DNA from: Glomus cerebriforme
Taxonomy: Eukaryota; Glomeromycota; Glomeromycetes; Glomerales; Glomeraceae
NCBI GenBank assembly: GCA_003550305.1
Contig: QKYT01000714.1
Coordinates: 17,865 to 54,848 of the forward strand
Direction of reading: 5' to 3'
Length of the DNA: 36,984 nt
Part shown: positions 1-10,304 of the stretch, piece after piece
Layout of the letters: each line of letters begins with the position of its first letter
How positions within the stretch are numbered: position 1 is the stretch's first letter
Made by a program: the position numbers and the translations under genes
The notes under the pieces: generated by a model
Seen by the model: the letters and a program-made list of their open reading frames with translations, nothing else
What the model was told of the DNA's origin: nothing
Database searches by the model: none

Positions 1-228
1 AAGCATTATACTTGTAATAATTGTGATTATTCTTTTAAGGGATTAGAAAAAACAGTTCCTGAAGCATTAAATTCAATTTCTTTAGAAACAATTAGACATT
101 ATGCTTGCAGAGCTTGGAGATTTATGGATGCATATAGAAAAGGATTAACAGGTATAGAAGCATTGTATACTGTAAAAAAATACAGATCACATCAAAGAAT
201 TCCTGATAATATAATGAATATGCAATAA
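1..228 (+). pseudogene. DDE transposase, C-terminal end (partial, cut by window edge)
   Basis: An open frame enters from the left edge and ends at TAA 226-228 (75 residues seen). It reads CNNCDYSFKGLEKTVPEAL, then SISLETIRHYACRAWRFMDA and YRKGLTGIEALYTVKKYRSH. The block 'R(F/Y)MDAYRKGLTG...VKKY(R/K)SHRR(I/L)P' is, from memory, the conserved C-terminal tail of a widespread fungal Tc1/IS630-like DDE transposase family, downstream of the catalytic Glu. The catalytic residues lie outside the window, so whether the copy is intact cannot be judged. The visible part has no stop or frameshift, unlike the other transposases here. No terminal inverted repeat was recognised downstream. Confidence 0.72.
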
Positions 229-1320
229 AATAAATCAAGTCACATGATTGTAACCAATTGATCAATAAAATTCATTTCATGTGATATGATTATAAGCCTG
301 AGAAATTTGGCCACTAAATAAAATATTGGTTGGCTTTAGACCATGTGCACCATACTTATTGCAATTCCATAATAAAGCTGAAACTGATTGGTTATAAAAT
401 GGCATAATACTATATAAAAGAAAGAACATAGTATATCTTAATTAGTTAACAACTGAAAATCATTTTTTTATCAGGTTTAATAATTGGTTAATTAACTTTC
501 ATGTTTGTAACTGTACTTTCAACTTGTTTTTTTGTACTTAAAAAGGTATGAATCTGGATGGCTTTATCTCCAAATTCAATCATTAACTAGACATGAAAAA
601 TCAGATTTTATCATCATCATACTATAGTAGTACAATTCAGTTAAATAGTGTATTTCTTATGTGAATCAGTAAAAAACAATGGGTAGATGATTGGATGTAG
701 TAACTTGAAATAGTACTCATCCACTGGAATTTTTATTAGAACAACATTAGAAATATTACTATACCTATTATATATGAAGTAAAAAATTATAGCAAATCTG
801 ATTTCAGTTTTAAATATATTATGAAATAAAAACTTATATGTCATTAAATATTCATAAAATAATTCGCCCAATTTCTGAATCTACTAAAAACAAAAAAGAA
901 GCCTTTCCTTTCATGAAATTAGCTATAGAATTCTATAAAAATAAACATACATCTGATGGCAGTATCAGTTTAGTTATAATATAAGGATTCTTATATATAA
1001 TCATCCGCTATTCTCAAATGGTGAAAATATAATCAGAATAGAAGCAAGAAGAATTTAAGATAATTACAAAAAACAATTTCTATCAAGCATCATTAATATA
1101 ATACATTATTCAATATAATTATTACATGACCAAAAATACTTACAATACTTCATAAAAATCATACCATTTTAGTCCATCAGTCTTCGCTTTCTTAAGTATT
1201 TCTATTTGATATTTTCTAAATCTTTGTGATATATTTATATTACTGACTTCCCACTAAAAACTGTTGAAATATATAAAATAAAAGTACTAAAATTTTGATA
1301 TATATCTCATTTAATTGTTC
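229..1320. other. AT-rich intergenic DNA, one weak coding relic
   Basis: No intact gene was found. The only protein-like stretch is on the minus strand at about 1146-1262, reading NISQRFRKYQIEILKKAKT, followed by DGLKWYDFYEVL. It lies just downstream of the hAT-1 remnant and could be the end of another decayed repeat gene; I do not recognise it. The rest is low-complexity AT sequence. Confidence 0.5.
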
Positions 1321-2318
1321 CTATAACAATTCTTTTTCAATGCTTGTAAAATCAAGCTTTATTTTTTTGGATTCTACATTCAAGAAAGACTTTTTACTAT
1401 TAGTTCTCGATCTTTTCTGAGTTTTGGTTTTCAAAATATTTTTCACTTCTTTTTTTGCCTAAATTTAGAAAAATATATAAGTTTTTATATTTTCTTAGTT
1501 TTATTACCACCTTTTTATGAGTTGGTAATTTGACTTTTTCATTTAATACTTCTTATGACATTAGAATAATCTTTAGTATATCAAATTTTATCTGCTATAA
1601 ATATTAATTTAACTGCTTTTTTTATATTTAAGCTATTATTCATAATAATTGTAGTTGTAACATATCTTATTTTTCATTTCTTTAAAATATTTTCAAAATA
1701 TTCAACTATATGCTCAGTGATGGATATTGAATATATTCTATTACAAATATAACTTCTTTAAGATGAAATCTGAATCTATATATAAACATATGATTCCAAA
1801 AACAAATTTTCAATTTCAGTTTACAACTTTGCCATCAATACTACAAATATTACTTCCTTTCCAATTTGCTCTACTATTTTTGGATATATAAAATTATATG
1901 CTTGATGTATAATTGCCTTTATGATTTTTACTTCTAGTACTAAAAATGCAGAATCTAATTTATTGCAAAAAATATAAAATAATGGATTATTAACAACTAA
2001 AAAAAGTTGTAAATTATCAATAATCCAATTAACTAAAAATTAATAAAATGTATTTTGCCATTTTTCTGGATGTTTTTTAATTATATCAAGCTTTTGTTAT
2101 TTATCCTATAAAATTAGACAAATAAAAAATTATATTATATAACTATTTAAATATTAAAATACTTTACTGATTTAATTATAAATTATACTGCAGGTTGTTT
2201 TTCATCTTTAGTTATTTTATGAACAGACCATAAATGACTAATTCAATTAATTACCTATTGAATCATCATATTTAAGTTTTACATTATATTTTTTTTCTCT
2301 TTTCCTTCCATTTGACAT
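1321..2318 (-). pseudogene. hAT-superfamily transposase remnant (hAT-1)
   Basis: Read on the minus strand from an ATG at 2318 (MSNGRKREKKYNVKLKYDD). A BED-finger-like piece follows (SHLWSVHKITKDEKQPAV), then a probable intron, then KKHPEKWQNTFY. The central block is VNWIIDNLQLFLVVNNPLFY with IFCNKLDSAFL and IHQAYNFIYPKI. The pattern W.I....QPF..V....F......L....P matches the conserved N-terminal hAT transposase region as I know it from Rhizophagus-type copies. The C-terminal part reads EVLNEKVKLPTHKKVV and ends ...KLDFTSIEKELL at TAG 1321-1323. Several in-frame stops and frame changes show the element is dead. The RNase-H catalytic segment (DGWT / TDN) is not recognisable. Domain order supports hAT; the exact exon structure is not resolved. 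Confidence 0.65.
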
Positions 2319-2719
2319 ATTATAATTAATTTATTTTTATCATTAAACCCTTCAATAAAATGCTTCCATATCTAGTTAGTTTTTTTTCAATTTTTTATTT
2401 CTTTTTTACCAGTTGAATAAAATCTTTATAAGGTGATATATTTGAAGAAAAAGTAGTAAAAAAAAAATGTAATACTACTTTATTGTATTATTTTAAATAT
2501 AAAAGTATAAAAATAGTGTATTATAAATTGTCTGTTAATATAAAACTAAAACAAAAATAACAATAAATTTCAATTGTAATATATTCTTCTTCACATGATT
2601 TTGGTTAATTTGGTAGTACAATCAGTATTAAATTGGATATTTGCTAATATAAATAAATATTTGCTATAGATAATTTACCAAAGTATATTAAAATTTTTAA
2701 AAAATTTTTTTTGTGGCTT

Positions 2720-2900
2720 AGTTGGACATTTCGGACATATAATTTTGTTCCAGACTATTTTTAGAAATATCCAGACATGTCCATATGACAATCACTAATC
2801 GGGACATTTTTTGGGACATGGACAATGGACAGCGGACACAGACATAGTTGTCCAAGCAAAATGCTGTGGACAGTGTCCATGTACAACACTGCATCAAGGT
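2720..2900. repeat. Cluster of GGACA/TGTCC motifs
   Basis: About a dozen copies of GGACA, CAGACA or their complement TGTCC occur within 180 bp, in direct and inverted orientation. Examples are TTGGACAT, TCGGACAT, CCAGACATGTCC, GGGACAT twice, TGGACAATGGACAGCGGACA and GTGGACAGTGTCCA. It lies just outside the 5' side of the hAT-1 remnant. Such a cluster resembles a subterminal transposase-binding array, but no bordering inverted repeat was identified. The 83-codon open frame crossing it is a by-product of the repeats. Confidence 0.55.
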
Positions 2901-3136
2901 TATCAATCAGGTATCTGCAAGGCTATCAATCGGATATTTACTTTATATGCAATCGGCACTAGTCGAAATAGAACAATTCAGCCTAAATTTAATCAGGTCA
3001 AATCTAGGTCAAATGATAATCTAACCTGTGTCAAATTAAGATCAATTTTTGGCGCAGTTTAGGTTACCAATCATCACAAATTTGGAAAGAAAATTTGAAT
3101 ATCATTCATACTTTATTAAACTTTAAAAAAAGCAAA

Positions 3137-3240
3137 TTTGATCTTTAAAACCATATTATATTCAACCTTAAAAACCAATATTTGACCTTTAAAATCCCAT
3201 ATATTCCACCTTAAAAACTCTCTAGTTTGACCTATTTATC
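3137..3240. repeat. 44-45 bp tandem repeat, 2.3 copies
   Basis: Units starting TTTGA(C/T)CTTTAAAA begin at 3137, 3181 and 3226. Each contains a CCATAT(T)ATATTC(A/C)ACCTTAAAAAC block, and the third copy is truncated. The surrounding 3065-3465 holds only AT-rich sequence and short runs of ATAAAACTA. Confidence 0.6.
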
Positions 3241-3465
3241 AACAATATTCGTTCTATATAAAGTGTCTAATATAATATCCTATAAAACTACAAAAATCCA
3301 TATAATAATATTCATATAAAACTATCAAAAAACTCTATTTAATAATATAAAACTAACTATATAATATAAAAATAATAAAAAGAGAAAAAAGATAAAGTTA
3401 CGAAAGAAAGTTGCATGTGACATTTGACTTGAAAACTTTTTTAATGGCGTAAAGATTGGAATTAG

Positions 3466-5685
3466 TTATGAATCAGAATATACTACTTTCACGTTAAAAA
3501 TAGCATTAATAGTTTCTTCTTCTGTATCAGCTTTTTTCTTCTTTTAACTTCTTTTCTTTTTGTAATTTTTTTGCTAATATAATGTAAATAATCTTAGTTT
3601 GTGATAAAATTAATAAAAACCAATTTAACTTACCGATTGCAAGCTTTCACTGATTTTGTCTAAATCTTTGGGCCGGATCAGATTCATCTCTACCGAATTT
3701 AATAAATAATCTAAATTCAGATCTGTTAAACTCGCATCATCATATTGAGTCATTTTATTATTGTTATCGTTGACTCTGTATTCGAGCATTTTGATATCCG
3801 TTACTTTATTTCTGATTTTTTCAGCATCATATGCCCATTCGAGAGTGTTCTCAAGTGATTTGCTATACGTGAAGTAAGTATCATTATCATATATTCACTC
3901 TCACTGCTTTTTCATGTGTTGAATTTCCTCAGCAGCAGGGTCTAACACATCCCGAAGTAGGTACTTCAACTATTAAAAACAAAGATAAAATGAAGGCTGA
4001 ATAAATACTAAAATAAATAAATAATAATCAATTGCTTTATTACCTTCTCNGAANGCCACCCATGGTCATATACATGCAAAAATCGCTTGTTATCTAGCAA
4101 TTTTTGTCATGTTTCATCTTCTGAGTCCAATTGTTCAATAGAATGATACCCATTCTGAACGAAAATCGATAGCAGTTTATCTTTATCGAATTCCTGTAAA
4201 TTATCATTATTTTGCTCGTAAAGCTTGATAGCCGTTTTGAGTCTTCTGTTTTTTTTCTGTTGAATGTATAAAGATTAATTGTTAAATAACTCAAAAAGAA
4301 TTATATTAAAATAAAATACTACTCACTTTGGACAAGCGGGCATTTATGTGCATATGTCAGTCATTTCTGTCTAATTGGCCCGATTGTCACTTTCTTATTC
4401 TGTCTCTTTTATACTTATATATCGATCGTAACCAATTAGACAATTGAGTGACCGACCGATTATAATGCCTACTCATCAATTTCTTTAATTTAAGAATCAA
4501 TTTCTTATAGATCTTATCTGACTGTTCGATGAAAGTTTTGTCATAATCTAACGTGTATTCATCAGAGATTTGGCCTTTCAAAATATGTTTCATTTCAGAC
4601 TAAATAACAAAAAATTAAAATTAAATAGTAAAAAGGCTGTATACATAAGTTTGATTACAAACTAACGATTCTTACCCTCGCTGCTATATCATTAGCTTCA
4701 TCTGAAGATCTTTCTTTTGATTTTAATCTTTTTTTAGATCGTTCTGTTGGCAAAGGATTAGTAATTGATCAAGGTATACAAATTTGTCAGTATCATTCGA
4801 GTTCACCTTGAAGAGCTTTGTTCTTTTTGTATAGTTTGTCCATTTTGACTCCAAATATTCTATTATACTCACGCAACAAGGTATTCTTCTCCTCTACTTG
4901 CCAAAGACTACCTTCTAAATTGTCTATTTTTCATTTCAACTCAACTACTATTAATTGTTCTCTATATAATTTGTCCTAAAGTTGGCCATTTTAGTTATCA
5001 ACTTATCAACTTCTGTTATAAATTTCACATTAAGGGATATATATATATATAATATAATATATTATTGTATGACAAATTTGATTTACTTACCAGATACTAG
5101 TTTTTCTTTGTGACCTGAAGTTTAATGACTCCTCGGTACATTGATATTTAGATACTTTTAATAATATTTGACGTTACAACAGATTGTTAGGATGAAGAGG
5201 AAGATACTAAGGATATGTTGTTTCATATATTAATTCGAGGTGATGATGATGAGGTTGTGGTGATTTTAAGATGAGGTGGTGTTGATGATGTTGTGGTAAT
5301 TTTAGGTCAAAGTGATGATGATGTGATTTTAGAACGAGGTGATGATGATGTAATTTTAAGTCGAGGTGGTATTAATGAGGTTGTGGTGAGAGGTGTTGAT
5401 GATGTTGTGGTGATTTTAGGTTGAGATGGTGTTAATGAATTTCTTAGTATAGAAGGTATTAAAGGTGTTTGGCCTATTGAAGCTAAAATATCTGCTGGCA
5501 TAAAGAGTCTAAAGGGTTTTGATTTTTGAAGTTGGTGATATATTGGGATTGGACGTAGGTTGAGATGATATTGATGAAGACATTAGAGAAGGTGGATTAC
5601 TTCGTGGTGTATTAGGATGGGATGATATTGATGAAAGCGGATTATTTCGTGATAGTTAGGATGATAAAGATTTTTTGCGAGACAT
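3466..5685 (-). pseudogene. Broken coiled-coil gene of a lineage-specific family (copy A)
   Basis: I do not recognise the family. On the minus strand an ATG at 5685 begins MSRKKSLSS. A Ser/Thr/Pro-rich N-terminus follows (PADILASIGQTPLIPSILRN, then repeated PKITTTSSTPL units). Next is a charged coiled-coil block (DKLYREQLIVVELK, KIDNLEGSLWQVEEKNTLLR), then EYNRIFGVKMDKLYKKNKAL, then an exon ending 4387 (IYKKLILKLKKLMSRHYNRS). Further exons read QEFDKDKLLSIFVQNGYHSI (about 4095-4260) and LKYLLRDVLDPAAEEIQHMK (3634-3969, flanked by good splice sites). The last reads IFNVKVVYSDS with stop TAA at 3466-3468. In-frame TGA codons interrupt otherwise coherent sequence at 3895, 3901, 4107, 4787 and 4793 (plus-strand positions), mostly where Arg would fit. 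Ns at 4050-4055 fall inside it. A second copy lies at 28488-29180. Confidence 0.6.
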
Positions 5686-5800
5686 TTTTATTTTCAAAAT
5701 TTATTTTCAAAATATTTGTTTTTTTTAAAACAAAAAGAAAGAGAATATTTATTTGCATGAAACAAGAGAATTTATCCTCCTTTTATGTCTTTTTTTTTTA
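4905..5800. repeat. Dispersed repeat, copy A (paired with 28488-29180)
   Basis: This interval aligns by eye with 28488-29180 in the same orientation. Both share CCTTCTAAATTGTCTATTTT, the GATGATGATGAGGTT minisatellite, the GTCTAAAG motif and an AT-rich flank with GAGAATATTTATTT followed by GAAACAA(A/G)AGAATTT. Copy A keeps more G and C. The pair is a duplicated gene family member or a larger repeated unit. Confidence 0.6.
5228..5445. repeat. Imperfect minisatellite within the coiled-coil pseudogene
   Basis: Variants of (GGT)GATGATGATG(A/T)GGTTGTGGTGATTTTAGG recur with a period of roughly 30-40 bp. Read on the minus strand they encode repeated (P)(K/R)(I)(T/S)(T/S)SS(T/S)P modules, such as PKITTTSSTPL and PRLKITSSSP. 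The repeat therefore lies within the former coding sequence and would have made a Ser/Thr/Pro-rich linker of variable length. Confidence 0.6.
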
Positions 5801-6271
5801 TGCTATTTATTATACTTCATATCAAATTAGACTTTTAATCATTAACGATATTAACTATCAAATTCTTTTAAACTTTCAGATCAAATTAACTTTCAATCAG
5901 TTAAACCAAAACCAAACTGATATGGTATATTTCTATTTTTAAATATCAAAATCAAATAAAATATCAAATCAATATTAATAAAAAGATAAACATACATTAA
6001 TATCAATTAAAATAATCAAAGTCAAATATCAGTAAATTAACGTGCATTTTGCTCCTTTATTTATAGTTCTATTAATAAAATTAAACTCAATTAAGTAGTT
6101 AGAAATCAGTAAAATAAATCAAAGTTAAATATCAAACTAACGCCATTGATATTAATTATAGTTTAAAGTATCAAACAAAAATACATAAAACAAAGTATAT
6201 TATAACTTTATTCAACAAACTTTATAATAATTTTTATCAACAAAATAAAAAAAAAAGAAAGAAAATGTATT
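5686..6271. other. Intergenic, AT-rich, with a 102-bp-spaced direct repeat
   Basis: No gene was found. The open frame at 5622-5942 is dominated by poly-T and lies antisense to the pseudogene start. A near-repeat AATCAAAGT(C/T)AAATATCA followed by TAAATTAACG or AACTAACG occurs at about 6014 and 6116, spaced 102 bp. Confidence 0.45.
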
Positions 6272-6559
6272 GCAACTGATATTTTAGACGAATATAATAC
6301 TCCAAATTCTTCAATGTCTAATCCACTTTTACCAAAAAATGATGAATAAATGGTCAATCTATGCACAAAAGCTGCACATGAACAAACGTCTTCTTTAGAA
6401 TCACATCCCAAACAATCAATACCTTTACCTGCTAATGAGACTCCAATGTCACAAGTGTTAGTAGAATTGCTTAATTCGATGATGTAAATCGATACACAGC
6501 TTGATTCAATGATGTCAATCGATACACATTCTCCATATATACCTATAATGATATTTTAA
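6272..6559 (+). pseudogene. Unidentified coding relic
   Basis: One frame stays coherent for 96 codons apart from two TAA stops. It reads ATDILDEYNTPNSSMSNPLL, then a stop, MVNLCTKAAHEQTSSLESHP, PLPANETPMSQVLVELLNSM, a stop, IDTQLDSMMSIDTHSPYIPI, and a final TAA at 6557-6559. Both internal stops fit a CAA(Gln)-to-TAA change (NDE-Q-MVN and NSMM-Q-IDTQ). It may be an exon of the same gene family as the adjacent pseudogene or a separate repeat gene. No family was recognised. Confidence 0.4.
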
Positions 6560-6584
6560 TATTATATTGGTTATTATTTTATAG

Positions 6585-6810
6585 CATGTAATTCAGCCAT
6601 CATTTTTTGTATTTTTGTTTAAAAAAGGGTGATAATTCGACCATTAGTCTGCAAGGTCGAATATAAGTTTAATTTTAATAAAAATTAGTGTGTAATTNNG
6701 TNATAATTNGACCATTAGTCTGCAAGGTNNAATATAAGTTTAATTTTAATAAAAATTAGTATGCAATTCAGCCATCATTCTGCAGGGTCGAATATGGGTC
6801 GAACTGTGCA
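6585..6810. repeat. 60-71 bp tandem repeat with clustered Ns
   Basis: Units contain ATTCGACCATTAGTCTGCAA, GGTCGAATATAAGTTTAATT and TTAATAAAAATTAGT. Copies start near 6631 and 6702 (period 71), with a shorter third at 6763 and a partial one near 6590. Ns replace bases exactly where the other copy has C or G: GGTNNA against GGTCGA, AATTNG against AATTCG. N-containing sequence of the same flavour (GGTCAAAT motifs) continues to 6900. Confidence 0.7.
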
Positions 6811-7685
6811 TCATTACTAATTTAGGTCAAATTTTTTTAAAATNAGCNGAATTTAGGCNNAATTTTATNAAGGTNGATTTTANAAATTANTACAAATCNG
6901 GTTGCTGATTTTGTTTAAATGATCACTTAATAAAATAACTATAAATCAGTTAATCCAATTACTTATATTGTATTTAATTGGGTATGTGTCTTATTGATCA
7001 CCTATTTTTGTTTAATCTGATATATATACTATGTTAACTAATTATTTTAATAGTTATCAATCAGCATATGCCCGATTGAACAGCATTCTACATGTGAGTA
7101 CTTTAATAAAAATGAAGGTTTATTTAGAACTCTACTCACTTTCTAAACAAAAAAAAGTAAAAAAAAAGTTATTCAAAAAATTCTCTTATTTTTAATCAAA
7201 CTATTTTAAAAGAATTAAATAGATTTGAAGTAAATATAATAAACATTGGAATTACAGCATCATTATTTAATTTATGCATTTATTTTTTTAAGTAAAATTA
7301 TTATCTTCATTTTTAAAATAGTATAAACTAATATACTGGCATTTATAAATAAAAAAATATATTAGATTACTAGATATTTATTAGACAAGATCTTTTAGAA
7401 AATTCCCTAACAAAATTATGTGTTATGTATTTGATATCATGAATGGCCTGTGAAAAGAAAATAATTATTTAAAAATATTTTGCTATATTGATCTCAAAAA
7501 AAAAAATAAAAAAAGTTGACTTTTCTTTAAAAAAATATTCTATTTTTCAAACATAGTAATAATAGATATAGAAAAATGAAAAAAATCCAAATTCTTTATC
7601 TCTTGATCTTTTTTAACAAAAAATTATTATTATTTTTACAATTATCATTATTATTTATTATAAATAATAGATATCTTATTAGAAC
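6811..7685. other. AT-rich intergenic DNA
   Basis: No gene or structured RNA was recognised. 6840-6900 continues the N-rich decayed repeat. The remainder is homopolymer-rich AT sequence leading into the next pseudogene. Confidence 0.5.
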
Positions 7686-9010
7686 TAGATTTTCAAGAAA
7701 ATTATGTAACAGAAAATTTTATGGAGAAAATGCTGTTTTAACGTCTGATCTACGTCATGTGTTTATGATCACGTTAAATTTCACGCACCACCAAAAATTC
7801 GTGACTTTTTGGCCCGTACTATGGACTTTAGCCAACATTAAAAAATATAACGATACCATGTGATTTCTCAGGATCTGTCATCTCTTATTGATAGAAGTAA
7901 AAAAAAACTTTTTTTTTTTAATAATTCCTCTCATTCTTATATTGTTAAATAATTTTTATCAGTCTATCAGCCTATTCAGAGGCACTATTGGTAAACATGT
8001 GTTCCAGCTGTTTTTAAAGCTCCTATTCGTCCTTATATTGTGAGTGTTTGTTCATACGAACACCTCAAAGAGCAATTTCAGTCTTATGCAGTTTCGTCAA
8101 AAGCTGGTCATCAAACTTCAGACGATTCTTGAGGTATTACTCGTGCTGTTATATCATCATGCTGAACAGGTGATATAAGATATTAAGATCTTAATTTATT
8201 AATTTATTAATTTTATCTATTTATTTTATTTGATTAAGGTGCTTTTGATAATGTGGGTCGTATGTTTGCATCAATTTGGTGTAAATGGCATGTTAAAATT
8301 TAATCAAAAAGGTTTACTACAGCATCGGCTTTAGCAGTATCATCAATTCCATCACTCGTATCATATTGAAGAAATTCAAGAAGTACTACTTATAATTGGC
8401 AATGATATTGAATCTGTAGCCAAAACTAAAGTAGCAGTAACACTTCTTAAAGCTGTTCATACTTCAAATTCTCGTCAATTAAAGAACCGATAAAGGTATA
8501 TTACGTAATATTAGACGTTGTCAACGTAGAGGGTCACTTATTGTTTATAATTAGGATGGTCAGTTGAATTTATTACAGTTGGTATCTGATGGTCATGTTG
8601 ATAGATTTATTAAGCGCTTTTGTTTTACTGAATAAATTGTTTGGAACTTAATAAGAAACCGCTACCCTAAGAATGATTATCAGTTTGTGTTTAAATTATA
8701 TTACACATTTTTTTTAAAAAAAAAATTTAACCATTAATTTTCATTTCTTTTATTTCTTTTAAAATCATCAATCTTCCATCACACATTATTGTCAATTCAG
8801 ATGTCATCAGCGCTATCAATTCAATGAAATTCAATCAACTCTTTAACCTGCTGGTGAAAAATGCAAAAAACGTAAATACACCCAAAAGAAGAATCTCAAT
8901 AATGGTATTAAGATCCAGAGCTAAAATTTATTATAGCTGAGAACGTAAGGCTGATAAAATTCAAAAGAAGAAACGTTTTTATGGAGAATCTACTATAAAT
9001 AAATATATAA
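7686..9010 (+). pseudogene. Unidentified multi-exon gene, decayed
   Basis: Several protein-like segments in order on the plus strand look like exons of one gene. They are FYGENAVLTSDLRHVFMITL (about 7720-7780); PAVFKAPIRPYIVSVCSYEH with LKEQFQSYAVSSKAGHQTSD (about 8008-8168); AFDNVGRMFASIWCKWHV after an AAG acceptor near 8239; IGNDIESVAKTKVAVTLLKA with VHTSNSRQLKNR (about 8390-8490); LLQLVSDGHVDRFIKRFCFT (8571-8631) with WNLIRNRYPKNDYQFVFK; and a basic C-terminal part ERKADKIQKKKRFYGE (about 8938-8990). Frames shift between blocks and stops interrupt them. Stops include TGA where Arg fits (DDS-R-GITRAV, SSC-R-TG, YYS-R-ERK) and TAG/TAA where Gln fits (VYN-Q-DGQ, FTE-Q-IVW). I do not recognise the family; a lineage-specific repeated gene is likely. 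Confidence 0.45.
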
Positions 9011-9361
9011 TGATTTATTAATAAAAAACATTTAAAAAAAATTAACGATTAAAATTTTTTCCTTTTTTTAAAAAAAAATCGTTATTCATAAATTTGAACA
9101 AATTTTACTGATTTATGAAAATGCGGCCACATTATAAATGCAGCAGTATACCACAATTAAGTTTTTTTTTTCAAATCACGTACTTTATAAATTTAGAAAA
9201 ACCGAAGTTAAAAATTGAGTTAAAATATTCTAAATATATAAATTGATATATGTATTATGCTACAATTTAATTAATGCTACTAATATTTTTTATTTCACAA
9301 AAAAAAAATTGTACATTATTTCTTTCCCCCCACTTTCCCAACCCGCTAATAATTCTAAAAC

Positions 9362-9550
9362 GTGAGCGTCACCTAGAAGTAGTGCGATACTAGGGACACT
9401 CATGGGGTGAGTATTGGCAAGCCAAGGGACTCACACCCCCAATTGCAAAAATTCGTTTAATATCAAAGTTACACAGTGTGTAACGTTTCAGATATTAGAC
9501 TGAAAAGAACAGATACTACACTTGATCTTAGCCAATAGGCAAGAGAGGAT
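9362..9550 (-). ncRNA. U2 spliceosomal snRNA
   Basis: The minus strand reads ATCCTCTCTTGCCTATTGGC, then TAAGATCAAGTGTAGTATCT and GTTCTTTTCAG, which is the near-invariant U2 5' domain. It includes GUAGUA, the sequence that pairs with the intron branch site. Further on are a stem-loop IIa/IIb segment, a Sm-like site AATTTTTGC, and a 3' stem-loop CCTAGTATCGCACTACTTCTAGG ahead of TGACGCTCAC (written here in two parts). The length from the conserved 5' A to the end of the last stem is 189 nt, close to the usual ~188 nt of U2. The RNA forms the U2 snRNP, which selects branch points during pre-mRNA splicing. The flanks show no coding sequence. The 3' end is set by comparison with other U2 RNAs and may be off by a few bases. 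Confidence 0.93.
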
Positions 9551-10304
9551 AAGGAGCAAAAACTTCGTGCATTACGATGTTATTTTATGTCAAAATTTGA
9601 AAATATTAGAATTGTGGGATTTCAAATGACTTTGACTGTTGGTTGCGTCATAATTGAATAGCCAATCAAAATTCGGGTGAATGGATTGACGTTTTGCGAT
9701 AGTTGTATTAAAATTTACAAAGTCGAAATTTTTTTTTTTGGTTTTGGGAGAATCAGAAACATAAAGTTAACGAAAGTAAGAAAACATTTTGGAATTACAA
9801 TAACATGGAACGTCAATAAATTCACATTTAAATTATGAACTTGCCATTTCGTTACTAATATGTCCTTTTTAGTGATGAAATTTTCGGAAAGAACTAGTTT
9901 ATTTAGTGCAAACTCTATTACTATTTTCTGTTTGAAAGAAATCAGACTATGAACAATAATTTTTTTCATTCATTTAATATATATATATGTATATATTATT
10001 ATTTTTATTAATGAATACATTATTTTTAATATATTTGCACTAATTTAGAATAGTACGCATCCAAAAAGAAATCATAATTTCTTTAATAGTTCTCATTACG
10101 ACGTTTCCTCCGCAGTCATCTCGCATCATTAATACATAAATGATTTCTTTTTGGGAAAAAACTTGATTCGATCATATATTTGTTGATCTAGCTATAAAAT
10201 CGAATGATAAATAATTTTTGAAAAAAAAAATCTCTCTTCAACCGCATCAAAAAAGAAAAAAAAAATAATAATAAAAATAAAATAAAATAAAATAAAAATC
10301 CTTG
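9551..10304. other. Intergenic between U2 and CMTR1, with a 15-bp inverted repeat
   Basis: This stretch should hold the divergent promoters of U2 (minus) and CMTR1 (plus). CCAAAAAGAAATCAT at 10061-10075 is perfectly complementary to ATGATTTCTTTTTGG at 10140-10154. A GCCAATCA box lies at 9660-9667 and a TATATATATATGTATATAT run near 9979-9998. The 84-codon minus-strand open frame at 9715-9969 has no recognisable features. Confidence 0.45.

Noticed and set aside
641..871. 76-codon open frame on the minus strand
   Set aside because: AT-rich Phe/Ile/Tyr composition, no domain, no splice or start context.
2811..3062. 83-codon plus-strand frame starting MGHGQWTADTD
   Set aside because: Explained by the GGACA repeat array; no protein-like features outside the repeat.
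9715..9969. 84-codon minus-strand frame between U2 and CMTR1
   Set aside because: No recognisable motif; it occupies the expected promoter region.
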